Shown: positions 18,196 to 27,221 of the stretch, piece by piece
Position numbering within the stretch: position 1 is the first letter of the stretch
How the letters are laid out: each line of letters opens with the position of its first letter
NCBI RefSeq assembly: GCF_900163965.1
Contig: NZ_FULE01000016.1
Location: 24,883 to 88,882, forward strand
Reading direction: 5' to 3'
DNA length: 64,000 nt
From: Vibrio ruber DSM 16370
Lineage (GTDB): Bacteria > Pseudomonadota > Gammaproteobacteria > Enterobacterales > Vibrionaceae
The notes under the pieces: model-generated
What the model saw: the letters and a program-made list of their open reading frames with translations, nothing else
Databases searched by the model: none
Told to the model about the DNA's origin: nothing
Program-made: the position numbers and the translations under genes

Positions 18196-19140
18196 ATGTC
18201 AGGTGTTTTAAATACGGTTGACCAGCGCACGAATCTCGTCGGAGAGAATCGCCTTGAACTGCTCCTTTTTAAATTGAACAGTCGACAGATTTTTGCGATT
18301 AATGTGTTTAAAGTCAAAGAGGTGATTAAAGTTCCGGTGTTGACCAAAATGCCCGGATCACACCCACATATCACTGGTGTGGCTTCTTTGCGCGGGGAGC
18401 CGGTTCCTGTCATCGACTTGAGAAAGGCAATCGGTTTTCCTGCTTCCCAAATTGAGTCAGAAGAACAGAACCTGATCATTACGGAATATAACCGGTCAGT
18501 GCAGGGTTTTTTAGTCGGGCAAGTGCGTAATATCATCAATACCGCTTGGACGGAAATTCAGCCGCCGCCTCGGACTGCGGGAAGAGCAAATTACCTGACG
18601 GCAATCACTCAGGTGAAAGAACAGGATCAAGCGCACATTGTTGAAATCATCGATGTCGAGAAGGTCTTGGCAGAAATCATTCATTATGATGTTTCGATTT
18701 CAGCTGAAGTCTTAGATGAGGACTTAATGCCGGAGATGATGGGGCGAAAAGTATTGATTGTCGATGACTCGGCAACCGCCAGAAATCAAATCAAAGGCAC
18801 ATTGTCTCAGTTGGGATTAGAGATTATCGAATGTCGGGATGGACTAGAAGCGTATAACTTACTCCGAAGATGGTGCGATGACGGTAAGAATGTCAGCCAA
18901 GAGATTCTGTTTATGATCACCGATGCGGAAATGCCGGAAATGGATGGTTATAAACTCACCTATGAAATTCGTAATGATGAACGGATGAAAGATCTGCATA
19001 TCACCTTAAACACATCATTGAGTGGTAGTTTTAACGAAGCAATGGTGAAAAAAGTTGGCTGTGACCGTTTTATCTCGAAGTTTCAGCCTGATATGTTAGT
19101 TCAAGTCGCACAAGACCGATTGCGTGAAGTCTTATCCTGA
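18196..19140 (+). CDS. cheV: Chemotaxis coupling protein CheV
   Basis: Hybrid of a CheW-like coupling domain (about residues 20-165) and a phosphorylatable receiver domain (about 190-314); it links chemoreceptors to CheA and is thought to tune adaptation. In the receiver the acidic pair (IVDDSATAR), the phospho-acceptor Asp (TDAEMPEMDG) and the Lys (ISKF) are intact. A TTG at 18181 could extend the frame, but the ATG at 18196 has GGTGGA 7 nt upstream and gives the usual MSGVLNTVDQRTNLVG start (314 residues). A chemoreceptor gene lies at 51.3 kb. Confidence 0.94.
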   Translation: MSGVLNTVDQRTNLVGENRLELLLFKLNSRQIFAINVFKVKEVIKVPVLTKMPGSHPHITGVASLRGEPVPVIDLRKAIGFPASQIESEEQNLIITEYNRSVQGFLVGQVRNIINTAWTEIQPPPRTAGRANYLTAITQVKEQDQAHIVEIIDVEKVLAEIIHYDVSISAEVLDEDLMPEMMGRKVLIVDDSATARNQIKGTLSQLGLEIIECRDGLEAYNLLRRWCDDGKNVSQEILFMITDAEMPEMDGYKLTYEIRNDERMKDLHITLNTSLSGSFNEAMVKKVGCDRFISKFQPDMLVQVAQDRLREVLS

Positions 19141-19167
19141 TCATTGTGCAATAAAGCGTTGATAAAT

Positions 19168-19197
19168 AACCGGGTCATCAAACTGATGACCCGGTTT
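19168..19197. terminator. Terminator between cheV and yciK (convergent)
   Basis: Perfect 13-bp stem (19168-19180 with 19184-19196) with a 3-nt loop and a short T-run. It lies between the two convergent genes and can serve both. Confidence 0.85.
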
Positions 19198-19244
19198 CGT
19201 ATTAAACAGATACTGGCTTTCAACAGCCTCTAGTGAATACTGCG

Positions 19245-19988
19245 TTAGTCTTTTGACTGTGCTGCAATACACTCACCGTGAACAGCCCGACCTTCGGGAG
19301 CCATCAGGTAAAGATATAGCGGCATAATATCTTGCGGTGTTTTCAAGGTGTCCGGATCTTCTGAAGGGAATGCTTCAGCACGCATCCCTGTTCGTGTGCC
19401 GCCCGGGTTAATCGCATTAACGCGAATATTGGTCTCACGGAGTTCATCCGCCAGTATTTGCATCATCCCTTCTGTGGCGAATTTGGAGATTGAATAGGTT
19501 CCCCACAGAGCTCGCCCCTGATGTCCTACCGTTGAGCTGGTAAAGACAATTCGCGCATCGTCAGACTGACGTAATAGTGGTAATAGCGCCTGAGTCATCA
19601 TCAGTTGAGCACGGACATTAACTTGCATGACAGCGTCATAAGTCGCGAGTTCGATTTGTTCAAGCGGGCACAGTGTCCCCAGCAGGCCTGCGTTATGCAG
19701 GACACCGTCCAATCGACCCAATTGATGCTCTATCGTTTGCATCAACTCACGATAATCTTGCTGTGTCGCCTCTTGTAAATCTAAAGATATGATGGTCGGT
19801 TCCGGTGCTTCAAGTGCCACTATCTCATCATAGGTCTGTTCCAGTTTTTTGACTGTCCGGCCGAGCAAAACGACCGTTGCGCCATGTTGAGCAAAACTGA
19901 TGGCTGCCTGTCTGCCAATACCGTCACCGGCACCTGTAACCAGAATCACACGGTTTTTGAGTGTGTTTGGTGCAACAGAATAATTCAT
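19245..19988 (-). CDS. yciK: Short-chain dehydrogenase YciK
   Basis: NAD(P)-dependent oxidoreductase of the SDR family; the physiological substrate is unknown. The 247 residues carry the cofactor motif TGAGDGIG, HNAG, the catalytic Ser in VFTSSTVG and YSISK for the Tyr/Lys pair. INPGGTRTGMRA and TPQDIMPLYLYLM are characteristic of the YciK branch. AGGAGG lies upstream of the ATG. It is divergent from sohB, as in E. coli, where the two are also neighbours. Confidence 0.92.
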   Translation of the reverse strand: MNYSVAPNTLKNRVILVTGAGDGIGRQAAISFAQHGATVVLLGRTVKKLEQTYDEIVALEAPEPTIISLDLQEATQQDYRELMQTIEHQLGRLDGVLHNAGLLGTLCPLEQIELATYDAVMQVNVRAQLMMTQALLPLLRQSDDARIVFTSSTVGHQGRALWGTYSISKFATEGMMQILADELRETNIRVNAINPGGTRTGMRAEAFPSEDPDTLKTPQDIMPLYLYLMAPEGRAVHGECIAAQSKD

Positions 19989-20054
19989 CTAGCCTCCTTT
20001 TGTTATGCTTTGTTGTTTAAGATGGTTACAATACACCAATTCGTAAAGGAGAGG

Positions 20055-21125
20055 ATGAGAACATTGGATTTTTTATTGGATTATGGCCTGTTTCTGGCCA
20101 AAATTGCGACATTAGTTATTGCGCTGGTTGCCATACTTGTGATTATCAAATCTGTCAGTGGGAAGAACCATGGTTCCAAAGGCGAACTGGAAATTATCGA
20201 TCTGACCGAGAAGTATAAACAAACAACTCATCATTTAGAGTCTTACCTGCATGATGACGCTTACCTGAAAGCGCGTGATAAAGCAGAGAAAAAAGAAGAA
20301 AAAGCCAAGCATAAGTCTGTAGAAAAAGAAGTCAAAAAAGCAGCGAAAGACGGGGCGCTTGCCGCTCAGCGAGATCCGCATCTGTTCGTGCTTGATTTTC
20401 ACGGTAGTATTGATGCCAAAGAAGTCACCTCGCTTCGTGAAGAAGTCTCAGCGATTCTGGCGGTTGCACAATCCGGAGATGAAGTTCTGCTACGGCTTGA
20501 ATCCGGTGGCGGAATGGTACATGGTTACGGTCTTGCCGCGTCACAGCTGGATCGCTTAAAGTCAGCCGGATTACCCCTCACGATTGCGGTCGATAAAGTG
20601 GCTGCAAGCGGTGGATACATGATGGCATGTATTGCGGATAAACTGGTTGCTGCACCTTTTGCGATTGTGGGTTCAATTGGTGTCATTGCTCAGTTACCGA
20701 ATTTCAACAAGTTATTGAAAAAGAATCATATTGAGTTTGAACAGCTGACTGCGGGTGAATTTAAACGTACCTTAACCATGTTTGGTGAGAATACCGATAA
20801 AGCACGCGATAAATTCAAACAGGAGCTGGAAGATACACATGTGCTGTTTAAGGATTTTATCCGTGAACACCGGGCATCTCTTGATATCGATAAAGTATCA
20901 ACAGGCGAACACTGGTTTGGCACGCAAGCGAAAGATTTAGGGTTGGTCGATGATATTCGCACTTCAGATGATTTGGTAACTGAAGCTTGTCAGCAGAAAA
21001 AAGTTCTGTCCGTCCATTATGTACAAAAGAAAAAACTGACCGAAAAACTCCCGGGAATGGCTGCTGAAGCTGCTGATCGTGTGTTACTCAAATTGATTAG
21101 TCGGGGGCAACGTCCGATCGTTTGA
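20055..21125 (+). CDS. sohB: Inner-membrane peptidase SohB
   Basis: Predicted membrane-bound serine peptidase of the S49 (signal peptide peptidase A) family. The N-terminus is one membrane segment (about 11-32), then a charged Lys/Glu-rich stretch (about 70-100, likely coiled coil) and the peptidase domain. The Ser/Lys dyad is Ser185 in AASGGYMM and Lys237 in GEFKRTL. The frame is open from 19884, but AGGAGAGG sits just before 20055; a TTG at 20064 is an equally possible start (353 instead of 356 residues). It is divergent from yciK. Confidence 0.93.
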   Translation: MRTLDFLLDYGLFLAKIATLVIALVAILVIIKSVSGKNHGSKGELEIIDLTEKYKQTTHHLESYLHDDAYLKARDKAEKKEEKAKHKSVEKEVKKAAKDGALAAQRDPHLFVLDFHGSIDAKEVTSLREEVSAILAVAQSGDEVLLRLESGGGMVHGYGLAASQLDRLKSAGLPLTIAVDKVAASGGYMMACIADKLVAAPFAIVGSIGVIAQLPNFNKLLKKNHIEFEQLTAGEFKRTLTMFGENTDKARDKFKQELEDTHVLFKDFIREHRASLDIDKVSTGEHWFGTQAKDLGLVDDIRTSDDLVTEACQQKKVLSVHYVQKKKLTEKLPGMAAEAADRVLLKLISRGQRPIV

Positions 21126-21213
21126 GAACCGATTGTGCCCCATCATCAGTATGGGGCACAGTCCATTCCGATAGCATCACAATGTGCATAGGATCAGCGA
21201 GGTTAAGGTGAAT

Positions 21214-22257
21214 ATGGCAAATCCGTATCAGATTTATTTCTTGATCAACTCGCAAATCCATTTACTTGATCTTGCCGGCCCGGTTCAGGCGATCAATAAC
21301 GCTAACCAACTGACGGATCAGTTTGAGACTCACTTCATTGGTTTTTCTGATCATATGGACAGTCATCAGGGGCTTGGGTTGGCTCACATTGCGACCCCTC
21401 CGGAGCAACTTCCCGACCGTGCTGTCATTTTTGTCTGTGGTTCAAAATATTCACAAGATATCTATACCGATACCATCGCGCAGCAAAGTATTGACTGGCT
21501 GAAACAAGCGATTCAACCAGATACTTATGTTGTGGGTGTCTGCACGGGGACTTTCTTACTCGCGAAAGCGGGACTCACTCAAGGTAAAGATGTGACCACG
21601 CATCATGATCTGGTGCAGGTGCTGGCTAACCAGTTCCCCGGGACACAGGTACTGGCGGATCGAATTTTTGTTCACTACGACAACTTGATCACCAGTGCCG
21701 GCGTGACCGCAGGGATTGATACCACCTTGTATCTGATTGAACGGCTGACTTCAGTTAAAACCGCAGTGGATGTCGCAAGGGAACTGGTTGTTCATCGACG
21801 CAGAATGGCACATGATCCACAAATTTCGGTTCATTTTAAGCATCGTAACCATATCAGTCCGTTGATTCATGCCGTTCAGGATTACATTCTGGATAACTAT
21901 CAGCACCCTTTAACGATCAGCGATTTATGTCAGCATTTCCGAGTATCACCACGTCATCTGCAACGCACATTTAAAGCACATACTGAAGCAACATTGCGTG
22001 ATTACATTGCCGAAACTCGCCTGCAAGAAGCCAAAGTGTTGATCGACAACGGCATGGGGGTTGAACAGGCCGCTTATTTGTCTGGGTTTCCCAATCCGGC
22101 TGCGTTGCGTACCGTGTGGAAAAAACGGTTTGCTTCATTACCCAGTCAGCTATCTTCACATTTGTCGTCAACAGTACGTTCTGACTCTTCCCGGGACAAT
22201 AGACTTGCGGCAAAGGCCGCACCGACACACAGTAAGACTAACAGCAAGATAAGATAG
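21214..22257 (+). CDS. GlxA-type AraC-family regulator (DJ-1/PfpI sensor domain)
   Basis: Transcriptional regulator. The N-terminal half is a DJ-1/PfpI-like domain with the nucleophile elbow GVCTGTFLLAKAG; the C-terminal half is an AraC double helix-turn-helix (LTISDLCQHFRVSPRHLQRTF, then GVEQAAYLSGFPN). The ligand is unknown. AAGG and GAGG precede the ATG at 21214 (347 residues); an upstream GTG at 21184 is possible. The last about 35 residues are a Ser/Arg/Lys-rich tail with no family counterpart and are encoded opposite the end of the convergent MFS gene, with a 112-nt overlap. Confidence 0.88.
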   Translation: MANPYQIYFLINSQIHLLDLAGPVQAINNANQLTDQFETHFIGFSDHMDSHQGLGLAHIATPPEQLPDRAVIFVCGSKYSQDIYTDTIAQQSIDWLKQAIQPDTYVVGVCTGTFLLAKAGLTQGKDVTTHHDLVQVLANQFPGTQVLADRIFVHYDNLITSAGVTAGIDTTLYLIERLTSVKTAVDVARELVVHRRRMAHDPQISVHFKHRNHISPLIHAVQDYILDNYQHPLTISDLCQHFRVSPRHLQRTFKAHTEATLRDYIAETRLQEAKVLIDNGMGVEQAAYLSGFPNPAALRTVWKKRFASLPSQLSSHLSSTVRSDSSRDNRLAAKAAPTHSKTNSKIR

Positions 22258-23387
22258 CGGTAGTGATGGAAGGTGTCATACAGTAATCCCCCGGCTGAAA
22301 CCGTCACAAATACACTGAGCTGGTGGGCGGTGAACAATAAGCCAAACAAACGTCCCTTGAGTTGGGTGCCAAAATAATTCAAACACATCAATGAGGTGAT
22401 AATGACGGTTCCCATATAGGTTAATCCAAACACAATCGCGAACAGCAGATAGGCGAGTCTCGATTGCGTATCATAGATAAGTAACAATGAACCACCACGC
22501 AGCAGATAAAGTTGGATCAACAAGCTCACCGGTGATGAGCGCCTCAGCCGCCAGCCAACGATAACTGCACCGCACAACTCGGCGATACCGAGTAAACTCA
22601 AGGTAGAGGCTGTGACTTCCTGATAAATCGAGAACGTCGTGAATTGCTGTTGAATCAATGGAACGAGATGAACATCGATAAATCCCATTGATGCACCACA
22701 GCCAGCAAAAGAGACTGCCAGACAGATGAAAGTCGGTGTATACATATTTTTGAGTACCTGCCGTGGTGTCACCTGACGGAAGGACTGTTGTGGTGGTAAG
22801 GCGGAGGATTGAGTCATTTGACGATGGAGCAGGATAATCAAGGGCACGACGCAACCGAGAAAAATCCCCCCGATTGCCGTGCAGAGCATTGACCATGACA
22901 CAAATCCGCTCAACCAGACTAAAACCGGTGAGAGTAAGATAAACCCGATAGCTGTACCGTTTGAAATCGCTGCAAAGGCCATTCCTTTGTGCTGTTGGCT
23001 GAACATCTGATCAATAAAGATACCCAGTGGAATATAGGTCATGGCGGTTAAAGCGTAGGCCGACATGATACCGTAGAGCACCAAAAAAACGGCATAATTG
23101 TCGGTAATCGTGAGCAGCAGGAAAACTGCCGATGCCATGAGTGCGCCACTCAATATAGTAAGTAGCGCGCCATATCGGTCACAGACCCATCCGACAAGCG
23201 GTGACATCACGCCAACAGACAGCCCGAATAGTGCACCAGAGACGGATAGCTCACCCCGGGTGACCGAGAGGAACTCTGTCAGGGGGATAAAATAGATTTG
23301 ATAGCTACTTTTGATCGTGGATGCCAAAAAGGTAATGCAGATGCCAGCCACAACCATTAGCTGAAGTTGAGCGCGTGTGAAAGTCAA
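22146..23387 (-). CDS. MFS transporter
   Basis: Major facilitator permease with about 12 membrane segments; substrate unknown. It has VGWVCDRYG, the loop 2-3 signature, and a second-half GLTYMG region; the layout suits monocarboxylate-type or drug-type exporters but I cannot decide. The frame is open upstream to 23513 with an ATG at 23429. I prefer a TTG at 23387 because AAAGGAG lies 8 nt before it and the first helix begins right after (MTFTRAQLQLMVVAG); this gives 413 residues. It converges on the GlxA-type regulator and overlaps its 3' end by 112 nt. Confidence 0.85.
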   Translation of the reverse strand: MTFTRAQLQLMVVAGICITFLASTIKSSYQIYFIPLTEFLSVTRGELSVSGALFGLSVGVMSPLVGWVCDRYGALLTILSGALMASAVFLLLTITDNYAVFLVLYGIMSAYALTAMTYIPLGIFIDQMFSQQHKGMAFAAISNGTAIGFILLSPVLVWLSGFVSWSMLCTAIGGIFLGCVVPLIILLHRQMTQSSALPPQQSFRQVTPRQVLKNMYTPTFICLAVSFAGCGASMGFIDVHLVPLIQQQFTTFSIYQEVTASTLSLLGIAELCGAVIVGWRLRRSSPVSLLIQLYLLRGGSLLLIYDTQSRLAYLLFAIVFGLTYMGTVIITSLMCLNYFGTQLKGRLFGLLFTAHQLSVFVTVSAGGLLYDTFHHYRYLILLLVLLCVGAAFAASLLSREESERTVDDKCEDS

Positions 23388-23628
23388 AGTGCAAACTCCT
23401 TTGCCAAATACGTCCAATACAACGGTCATACCCTCATTATCGGGTATCTGAACAATGGAATCCGTTGAAAATACGCCATATCTCCGGCACATTTGTGCAC
23501 ACATCTGAATCATTCAGGCTGCTATAGACAGAATTTGGCTAGTTTTTGTTGCGGGTTACTCAGAGCATGAAGAACGATCAATCGATTTGCTGGTGTGATA
23601 TCGCGTGACTATTTTTCGGTTTGAGTGA

Positions 23629-23659
23629 ACTGGATCTGCAAAAGCAATGCAGATCCAGT
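23629..23659 (-). terminator. Terminator-like hairpin after the Cu/Zn exporter gene
   Basis: Perfect 12-bp stem (23629-23640 with 23648-23659), 7-nt loop, 7 nt beyond the stop of the exporter on the minus strand. The T-run is missing, so efficiency is uncertain. Confidence 0.6.
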
Positions 23660-23666
23660 TTCAAAA

Positions 23667-24794
23667 CTAGTGGTGACTGTGGCTATGTGTCGGTGTTTTG
23701 CTGGACAGACGTTGATAAATTCGCGTCAGGAGGTCATTGCCAACCAATAGCATCAGAACCAATCCTGATAGTCCGGCCAACCAAAGTGGCATAAGTTCAT
23801 TACTACTGCCTAATTCACCTTGAATATCAATGTGCCATAGCTCAACGAGCGCGTTAGTCAGATAGCCAAATCCAATGGCAACACCAATCACACCGGTCAA
23901 GTAGCTGCCTAATGTGTGCCAGCCCATTTCACGACGTACAATGCCTAATGTGGCAACGTTTGTCGCCGGACCGGCCAGCAAAAAGACCAGTACTGCACCG
24001 GGTGAAACTCCTGCCATCAACAGTCCGGCAGCTAACGGAGTAGAAGCGGATGCGCAGATGTACATCGGAACGCCAATCAACGCCATAATGACCATCGCCC
24101 AGCCACCCCAGCTGACTTCGGCTAATGCATCATAGGGTACCAGTGCTACGACACCGGCAGAAATGATCAGGCCGACTAAAAGCCAGAGGGAGAGATCGCT
24201 TAACAAGTCAGTAAATGCATACACTTGACCGCGCCAGATTCTGTGCCACAGCGAATCCGGCGCTTGATGGCCGGTGGGATGCTTTTGTTGATGACAGCAG
24301 CAGCCACCATCATTTTCCTTCGTACCCGAAGCGCTACAGGTAGATGGCTGTTGTTCGGGAGAGTGTTCTGGCCGGGCAACGGCTTTTTCTCCTGACAGCA
24401 CCAGTGCTGCGGCAGCAATCGACGAACAGATGGCAGCGATCGGGCGGATAATGGTCATAAACGGACCAAGTAGCGCGTAAGAGATAGCAATTGAGTCAAC
24501 GCCGGTTTCCGGTGTAGAGATGAGAAACGCCGTCGTGGCTCCTTTGGATGCGCCGGCCCGACGCAGTCCGACTGCTGCGGGAATCACACCGCATGAGCAG
24601 AGTGGGAGAGGAATACCTAAAATTGCGGCTTTAATCACAGGCCAGAACCCATGCCCTTTTAAATGATGACCCAACCGATCACTTTTGATAAACGTATGCA
24701 GCAGCCCGGCGATCATCAGACCCAACAGGAGCCAGAATGCAGCATCCAGCCATAGATCGAGAAAGGCCTGACTAATGCGTGTTAGGGTGTTCAT
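23667..24794 (-). CDS. SO_0444-type Cu/Zn efflux permease
   Basis: Inner-membrane permease of the DUF318/ArsP-like superfamily; the SO_0444 branch is linked to copper and zinc efflux. It has 375 residues and two homologous halves of about four helices. The motif PLCSCGVIPAA in the first half and CASASTPLAAG in the second are the likely metal path. A cytoplasmic linker contains CCCHQQKHP and the C-terminus HSHSHH, both possible metal ligands. The ATG at 24794 has GAGGAG 7 nt upstream. It overlaps the end of the MerR-type regulator by 23 nt, so both are one operon. Confidence 0.88.
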   Translation of the reverse strand: MNTLTRISQAFLDLWLDAAFWLLLGLMIAGLLHTFIKSDRLGHHLKGHGFWPVIKAAILGIPLPLCSCGVIPAAVGLRRAGASKGATTAFLISTPETGVDSIAISYALLGPFMTIIRPIAAICSSIAAAALVLSGEKAVARPEHSPEQQPSTCSASGTKENDGGCCCHQQKHPTGHQAPDSLWHRIWRGQVYAFTDLLSDLSLWLLVGLIISAGVVALVPYDALAEVSWGGWAMVIMALIGVPMYICASASTPLAAGLLMAGVSPGAVLVFLLAGPATNVATLGIVRREMGWHTLGSYLTGVIGVAIGFGYLTNALVELWHIDIQGELGSSNELMPLWLAGLSGLVLMLLVGNDLLTRIYQRLSSKTPTHSHSHH

Positions 24795-25227
24795 GAACAA
24801 GCTCCTCGGTTGATGATTCGGTATCTGCTAATGCGGTCAGAATGGTGCAATGCTCTGCTGAATGAGAGCCACCGCAGCAACGATTATTGAGTACCGTCAG
24901 GGCGTCGTACATATGTTGTAATTCATCGATTTTCTGTTGAATCTCTTGCTGCTTTGCCTGAGTAATGGCTTTGACTTCTTCACATGTGTGTTCGCCCCGG
25001 GCAATTTCCAGCGTCAACAATTCGCCAATTTCTTTGAGACTTAAACCGACACGCTGAGCACGTTGAATAAATTTAAGCCGATCAATACAGCCTGGCTCGA
25101 AGCGCCGATATCCGTTGTCATCTCTGTTAGCCTGCAACAGACCTTGTTGTTCGTAATAGCGAATGGTTTCCGGAGACACACCGACTTCTTTAGCCAGTTC
25201 ACCCCGTTTGAGTGTCCTCATATCCAT
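24772..25227 (-). CDS. MerR-family metal-responsive regulator (ZntR type)
   Basis: Metal-sensing activator. The N-terminal winged helix is GELAKEVGVSPETIRYYEQQGLL; a dimerisation helix follows. The metal loop has Cys in HTCEEV, then CCGGSHSAEHC, which is the ZntR pattern (CCGTAHSSVYC in E. coli) rather than the CueR one, so zinc, cadmium or lead sensing is likely. The ATG at 25227 gives 151 residues; 25248 and 25221 are alternative starts. It is transcribed from a MerR-type promoter with a 20-bp spacer and precedes the exporter. Confidence 0.9.
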   Translation of the reverse strand: MDMRTLKRGELAKEVGVSPETIRYYEQQGLLQANRDDNGYRRFEPGCIDRLKFIQRAQRVGLSLKEIGELLTLEIARGEHTCEEVKAITQAKQQEIQQKIDELQHMYDALTVLNNRCCGGSHSAEHCTILTALADTESSTEELVHEHPNTH

Positions 25228-25254
25228 GCTCTCTTTTCCGGATAACATAGGATG

Positions 25255-25286
25255 AGTTTAAACCCTGTAGCTGAGTACAGGGTCAA
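25255..25286 (-). promoter_or_regulatory. MerR-type promoter and operator of the metal efflux operon
   Basis: On the minus strand, -35 TTGACC (25281-25286) and -10 TAAACT (25255-25260) are separated by 20 bp instead of 17. The spacer holds ACCCTGTA and TACAGGGT arms (25262-25269 and 25276-25283), a perfect inverted repeat with a 6-bp centre. This is the layout that MerR/ZntR/CueR activators untwist. Confidence 0.88.
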
Positions 25287-25364
25287 GTATTTTTATAAAT
25301 TTATATTTTTAGATTCAGTTATGTCTGCGCTGGTTCTCAGCTCCATGACCGAGAATCAGATCGA

Positions 25365-26048
25365 TTATTCCTGATCGATAATCCATTTACGGAATGCTTT
25401 TCGTTCCTGCTCGCTTGATTTTTGATACCAGTGTTTGAGCTGAGCAAGGTTGGGTGAGTCTGCTGAGGGAAGTTGTGTTGTTGATGCCGTCGGTACTTTC
25501 GTTGCTGAGAGCTGATGTTGTTTGGCGGGAGTCGCAGGTTGTGGCGATGTTGCGCTGATATGGATGGCGGCAATTCCTGAACCAGCATTGTAATGTTGTG
25601 CTTCCTGTACATAATCACGACCAACCTGAAGACCATTTTTCTGTAAAGTATCTTCTGCAATGACAACATTATTACCCTGTTCATCAACGAGAGCCCATTG
25701 CAGATGGTCGATTTCTTGCCGGGCTTGCGTCAGGCTGCGATAAGACGGGAGTTCAAAATGAAGCTGAGTCTCTGACGCCTTAAATTTGGCAATGATCACC
25801 TGACTATAGGCATGTCTGATATCTTTGCCGATTTCAAAGGCAGGGGAGTATTTGAATACAATTTGGTTGACGCCATCATCTAATGTTTCGGTATCTGAAG
25901 GGAATAAGCCGCTTGCCTTTTCAGGTGGTTGTGCATTGATAGCAAGGACATCAACATTAGCTGGAATATTTAAGATAGTTTTAGCCGTAACGGTATATGG
26001 CATCATCCCCAGAGAAAGTGTGACGAGTAATGGCAATGCGATTTTCAT
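25365..26048 (-). CDS. DUF2057 (YccT-like) periplasmic protein
   Basis: Exported protein of unknown function. The ATG at 26048 has AAGGAATAAA before it and starts a signal peptide (about 1-22, TVTA cleavage); the frame is open for 13 further codons upstream. The YccT-like part is about residues 23-165, with IPANVDVLAINAQ near the start and NQIVFKYS in the middle. The C-terminal 60 residues are Pro/Ala/Ser/Thr-rich, then a short Lys-rich segment (LKHWYQKSSEQERKAFRKW), which also occurs in other Vibrio members of the family. 227 residues in total. Confidence 0.85.
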   Translation of the reverse strand: MKIALPLLVTLSLGMMPYTVTAKTILNIPANVDVLAINAQPPEKASGLFPSDTETLDDGVNQIVFKYSPAFEIGKDIRHAYSQVIIAKFKASETQLHFELPSYRSLTQARQEIDHLQWALVDEQGNNVVIAEDTLQKNGLQVGRDYVQEAQHYNAGSGIAAIHISATSPQPATPAKQHQLSATKVPTASTTQLPSADSPNLAQLKHWYQKSSEQERKAFRKWIIDQE

Positions 26049-26135
26049 TTTTATTCCTTGAGTCAAAAGGTCATGCGTGGACAACATAGATTGTAGGGAT
26101 AAAGGCAGGTTGATACAAAAAGATGGTGTATTAAT

Positions 26136-26169
26136 CTGGTCACAGCCGAAGGCAGACGACTGTGACCAG
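26136..26169 (-). terminator. Hairpin downstream of the porin gene
   Basis: CTGGTCACAG (26136-26145) and CTGTGACCAG (26160-26169) pair perfectly with a 14-nt loop, 11 nt after the porin stop. There is no T-run; it may act as a weak terminator or 3'-end stabiliser. Confidence 0.5.
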
Positions 26170-26180
26170 CCATTTACAGA

Positions 26181-27221
26181 TTACCAGTAGATGCGAACAC
26201 CGATACCCCAGTAACTGTCATTACCGATTTTATCAGAGTCATTAAATCCGGTTTCAGCATAGACCTTGGTCCAGCTCGCATATTTATACAGTAAGCCGGA
26301 GTATACCCCGTTGAAGTCATTACCTTCTTCTTGAAGGTCTTTGATGTATTCATAACCACCGTAGAGCGAGAGCTTTTCAGTAAAGCTATAAGAACCGGCA
26401 ACTGCCACAGAGTCAGACGTGAGCTTAGTGTTTTTCGCATTATCATCGACTTGAGCATGCCAGTAGGTGGTGCCTAAGTTCCAGCCGTCACCTTTATAAT
26501 TAACGGTGAGCATACCATGTTTCAGCTCTTTGCTGTTGACCGTGGTGGTCTTGGATTCAACCGTGTGTGTTGCACCGCCACTGGTAATGGTAATATCTTT
26601 GGTTTTCGTTGAAGTGGTTTTATCTTCCAGATAACCGACACCACCGTATAATTCGATGTTACCGAAAGTTGTACCGGCGAAGATTTCCGCGGTGGTCGGG
26701 TCATCATTCCCGTTTTTGTATGAATAAGCTGCTTTAAACCAGCCCGCAGAGCCTTCCAGCGTATACTTGATCATCGCATCCTGAAGCCAGTACATGCCAT
26801 AATCATCCATTTCCGGAAGGACACTATAACCTAAACCGATCCAGTCGTTTTCGACGCCCCAGACATCATCAGTCAGGACACTCTGTTTACCGACGGTCAC
26901 TGTGCCCCATTCCTTGGATGCAAAACCGAGGTAGTGTTTACGGCTGGTGCCGCTGTTGCTCTGACCGATGCCAAATTCAACAGTTGCCAGTACATCAAGA
27001 TCATCGTTGATGGTGTAGATGGAATTGACCCCGGCCCGCGATGAGCCTGAAGAGAGTGTGGTGTGAGTATCATCACTTTTTTTTGCCCAATCCACCTGTT
27101 TTAATTCTTCGCGGAGTTGGCCATAAAAATCGACGGATGCGGAGTCTGTTTTGAGAATTTCAGCAGCATTAACCACATTTGCAGCTGAAAGCACTGCGAG
27201 CGCTATAAGCGTTTTTTTCAT
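26181..27221 (-). CDS. Outer-membrane porin (Gram-negative general porin family)
   Basis: Trimeric beta-barrel pore for small solutes. The 346 residues begin with a clear signal peptide (about 1-19, VNAAE), then alternating amphipathic strands with LR, GG and YGGxGY motifs of the OmpU/OmpC-like group and a C-terminal aromatic (RIYW). A Lys/Thr-rich loop near 205-235 (KTTSTKTKDITITSGG) probably faces outward. AAAGG precedes the ATG. Substrate is unknown; the next gene upstream is a rhamnogalacturonan lyase, so uptake of oligogalacturonides is possible but not shown. Confidence 0.9.
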   Translation of the reverse strand: MKKTLIALAVLSAANVVNAAEILKTDSASVDFYGQLREELKQVDWAKKSDDTHTTLSSGSSRAGVNSIYTINDDLDVLATVEFGIGQSNSGTSRKHYLGFASKEWGTVTVGKQSVLTDDVWGVENDWIGLGYSVLPEMDDYGMYWLQDAMIKYTLEGSAGWFKAAYSYKNGNDDPTTAEIFAGTTFGNIELYGGVGYLEDKTTSTKTKDITITSGGATHTVESKTTTVNSKELKHGMLTVNYKGDGWNLGTTYWHAQVDDNAKNTKLTSDSVAVAGSYSFTEKLSLYGGYEYIKDLQEEGNDFNGVYSGLLYKYASWTKVYAETGFNDSDKIGNDSYWGIGVRIYW

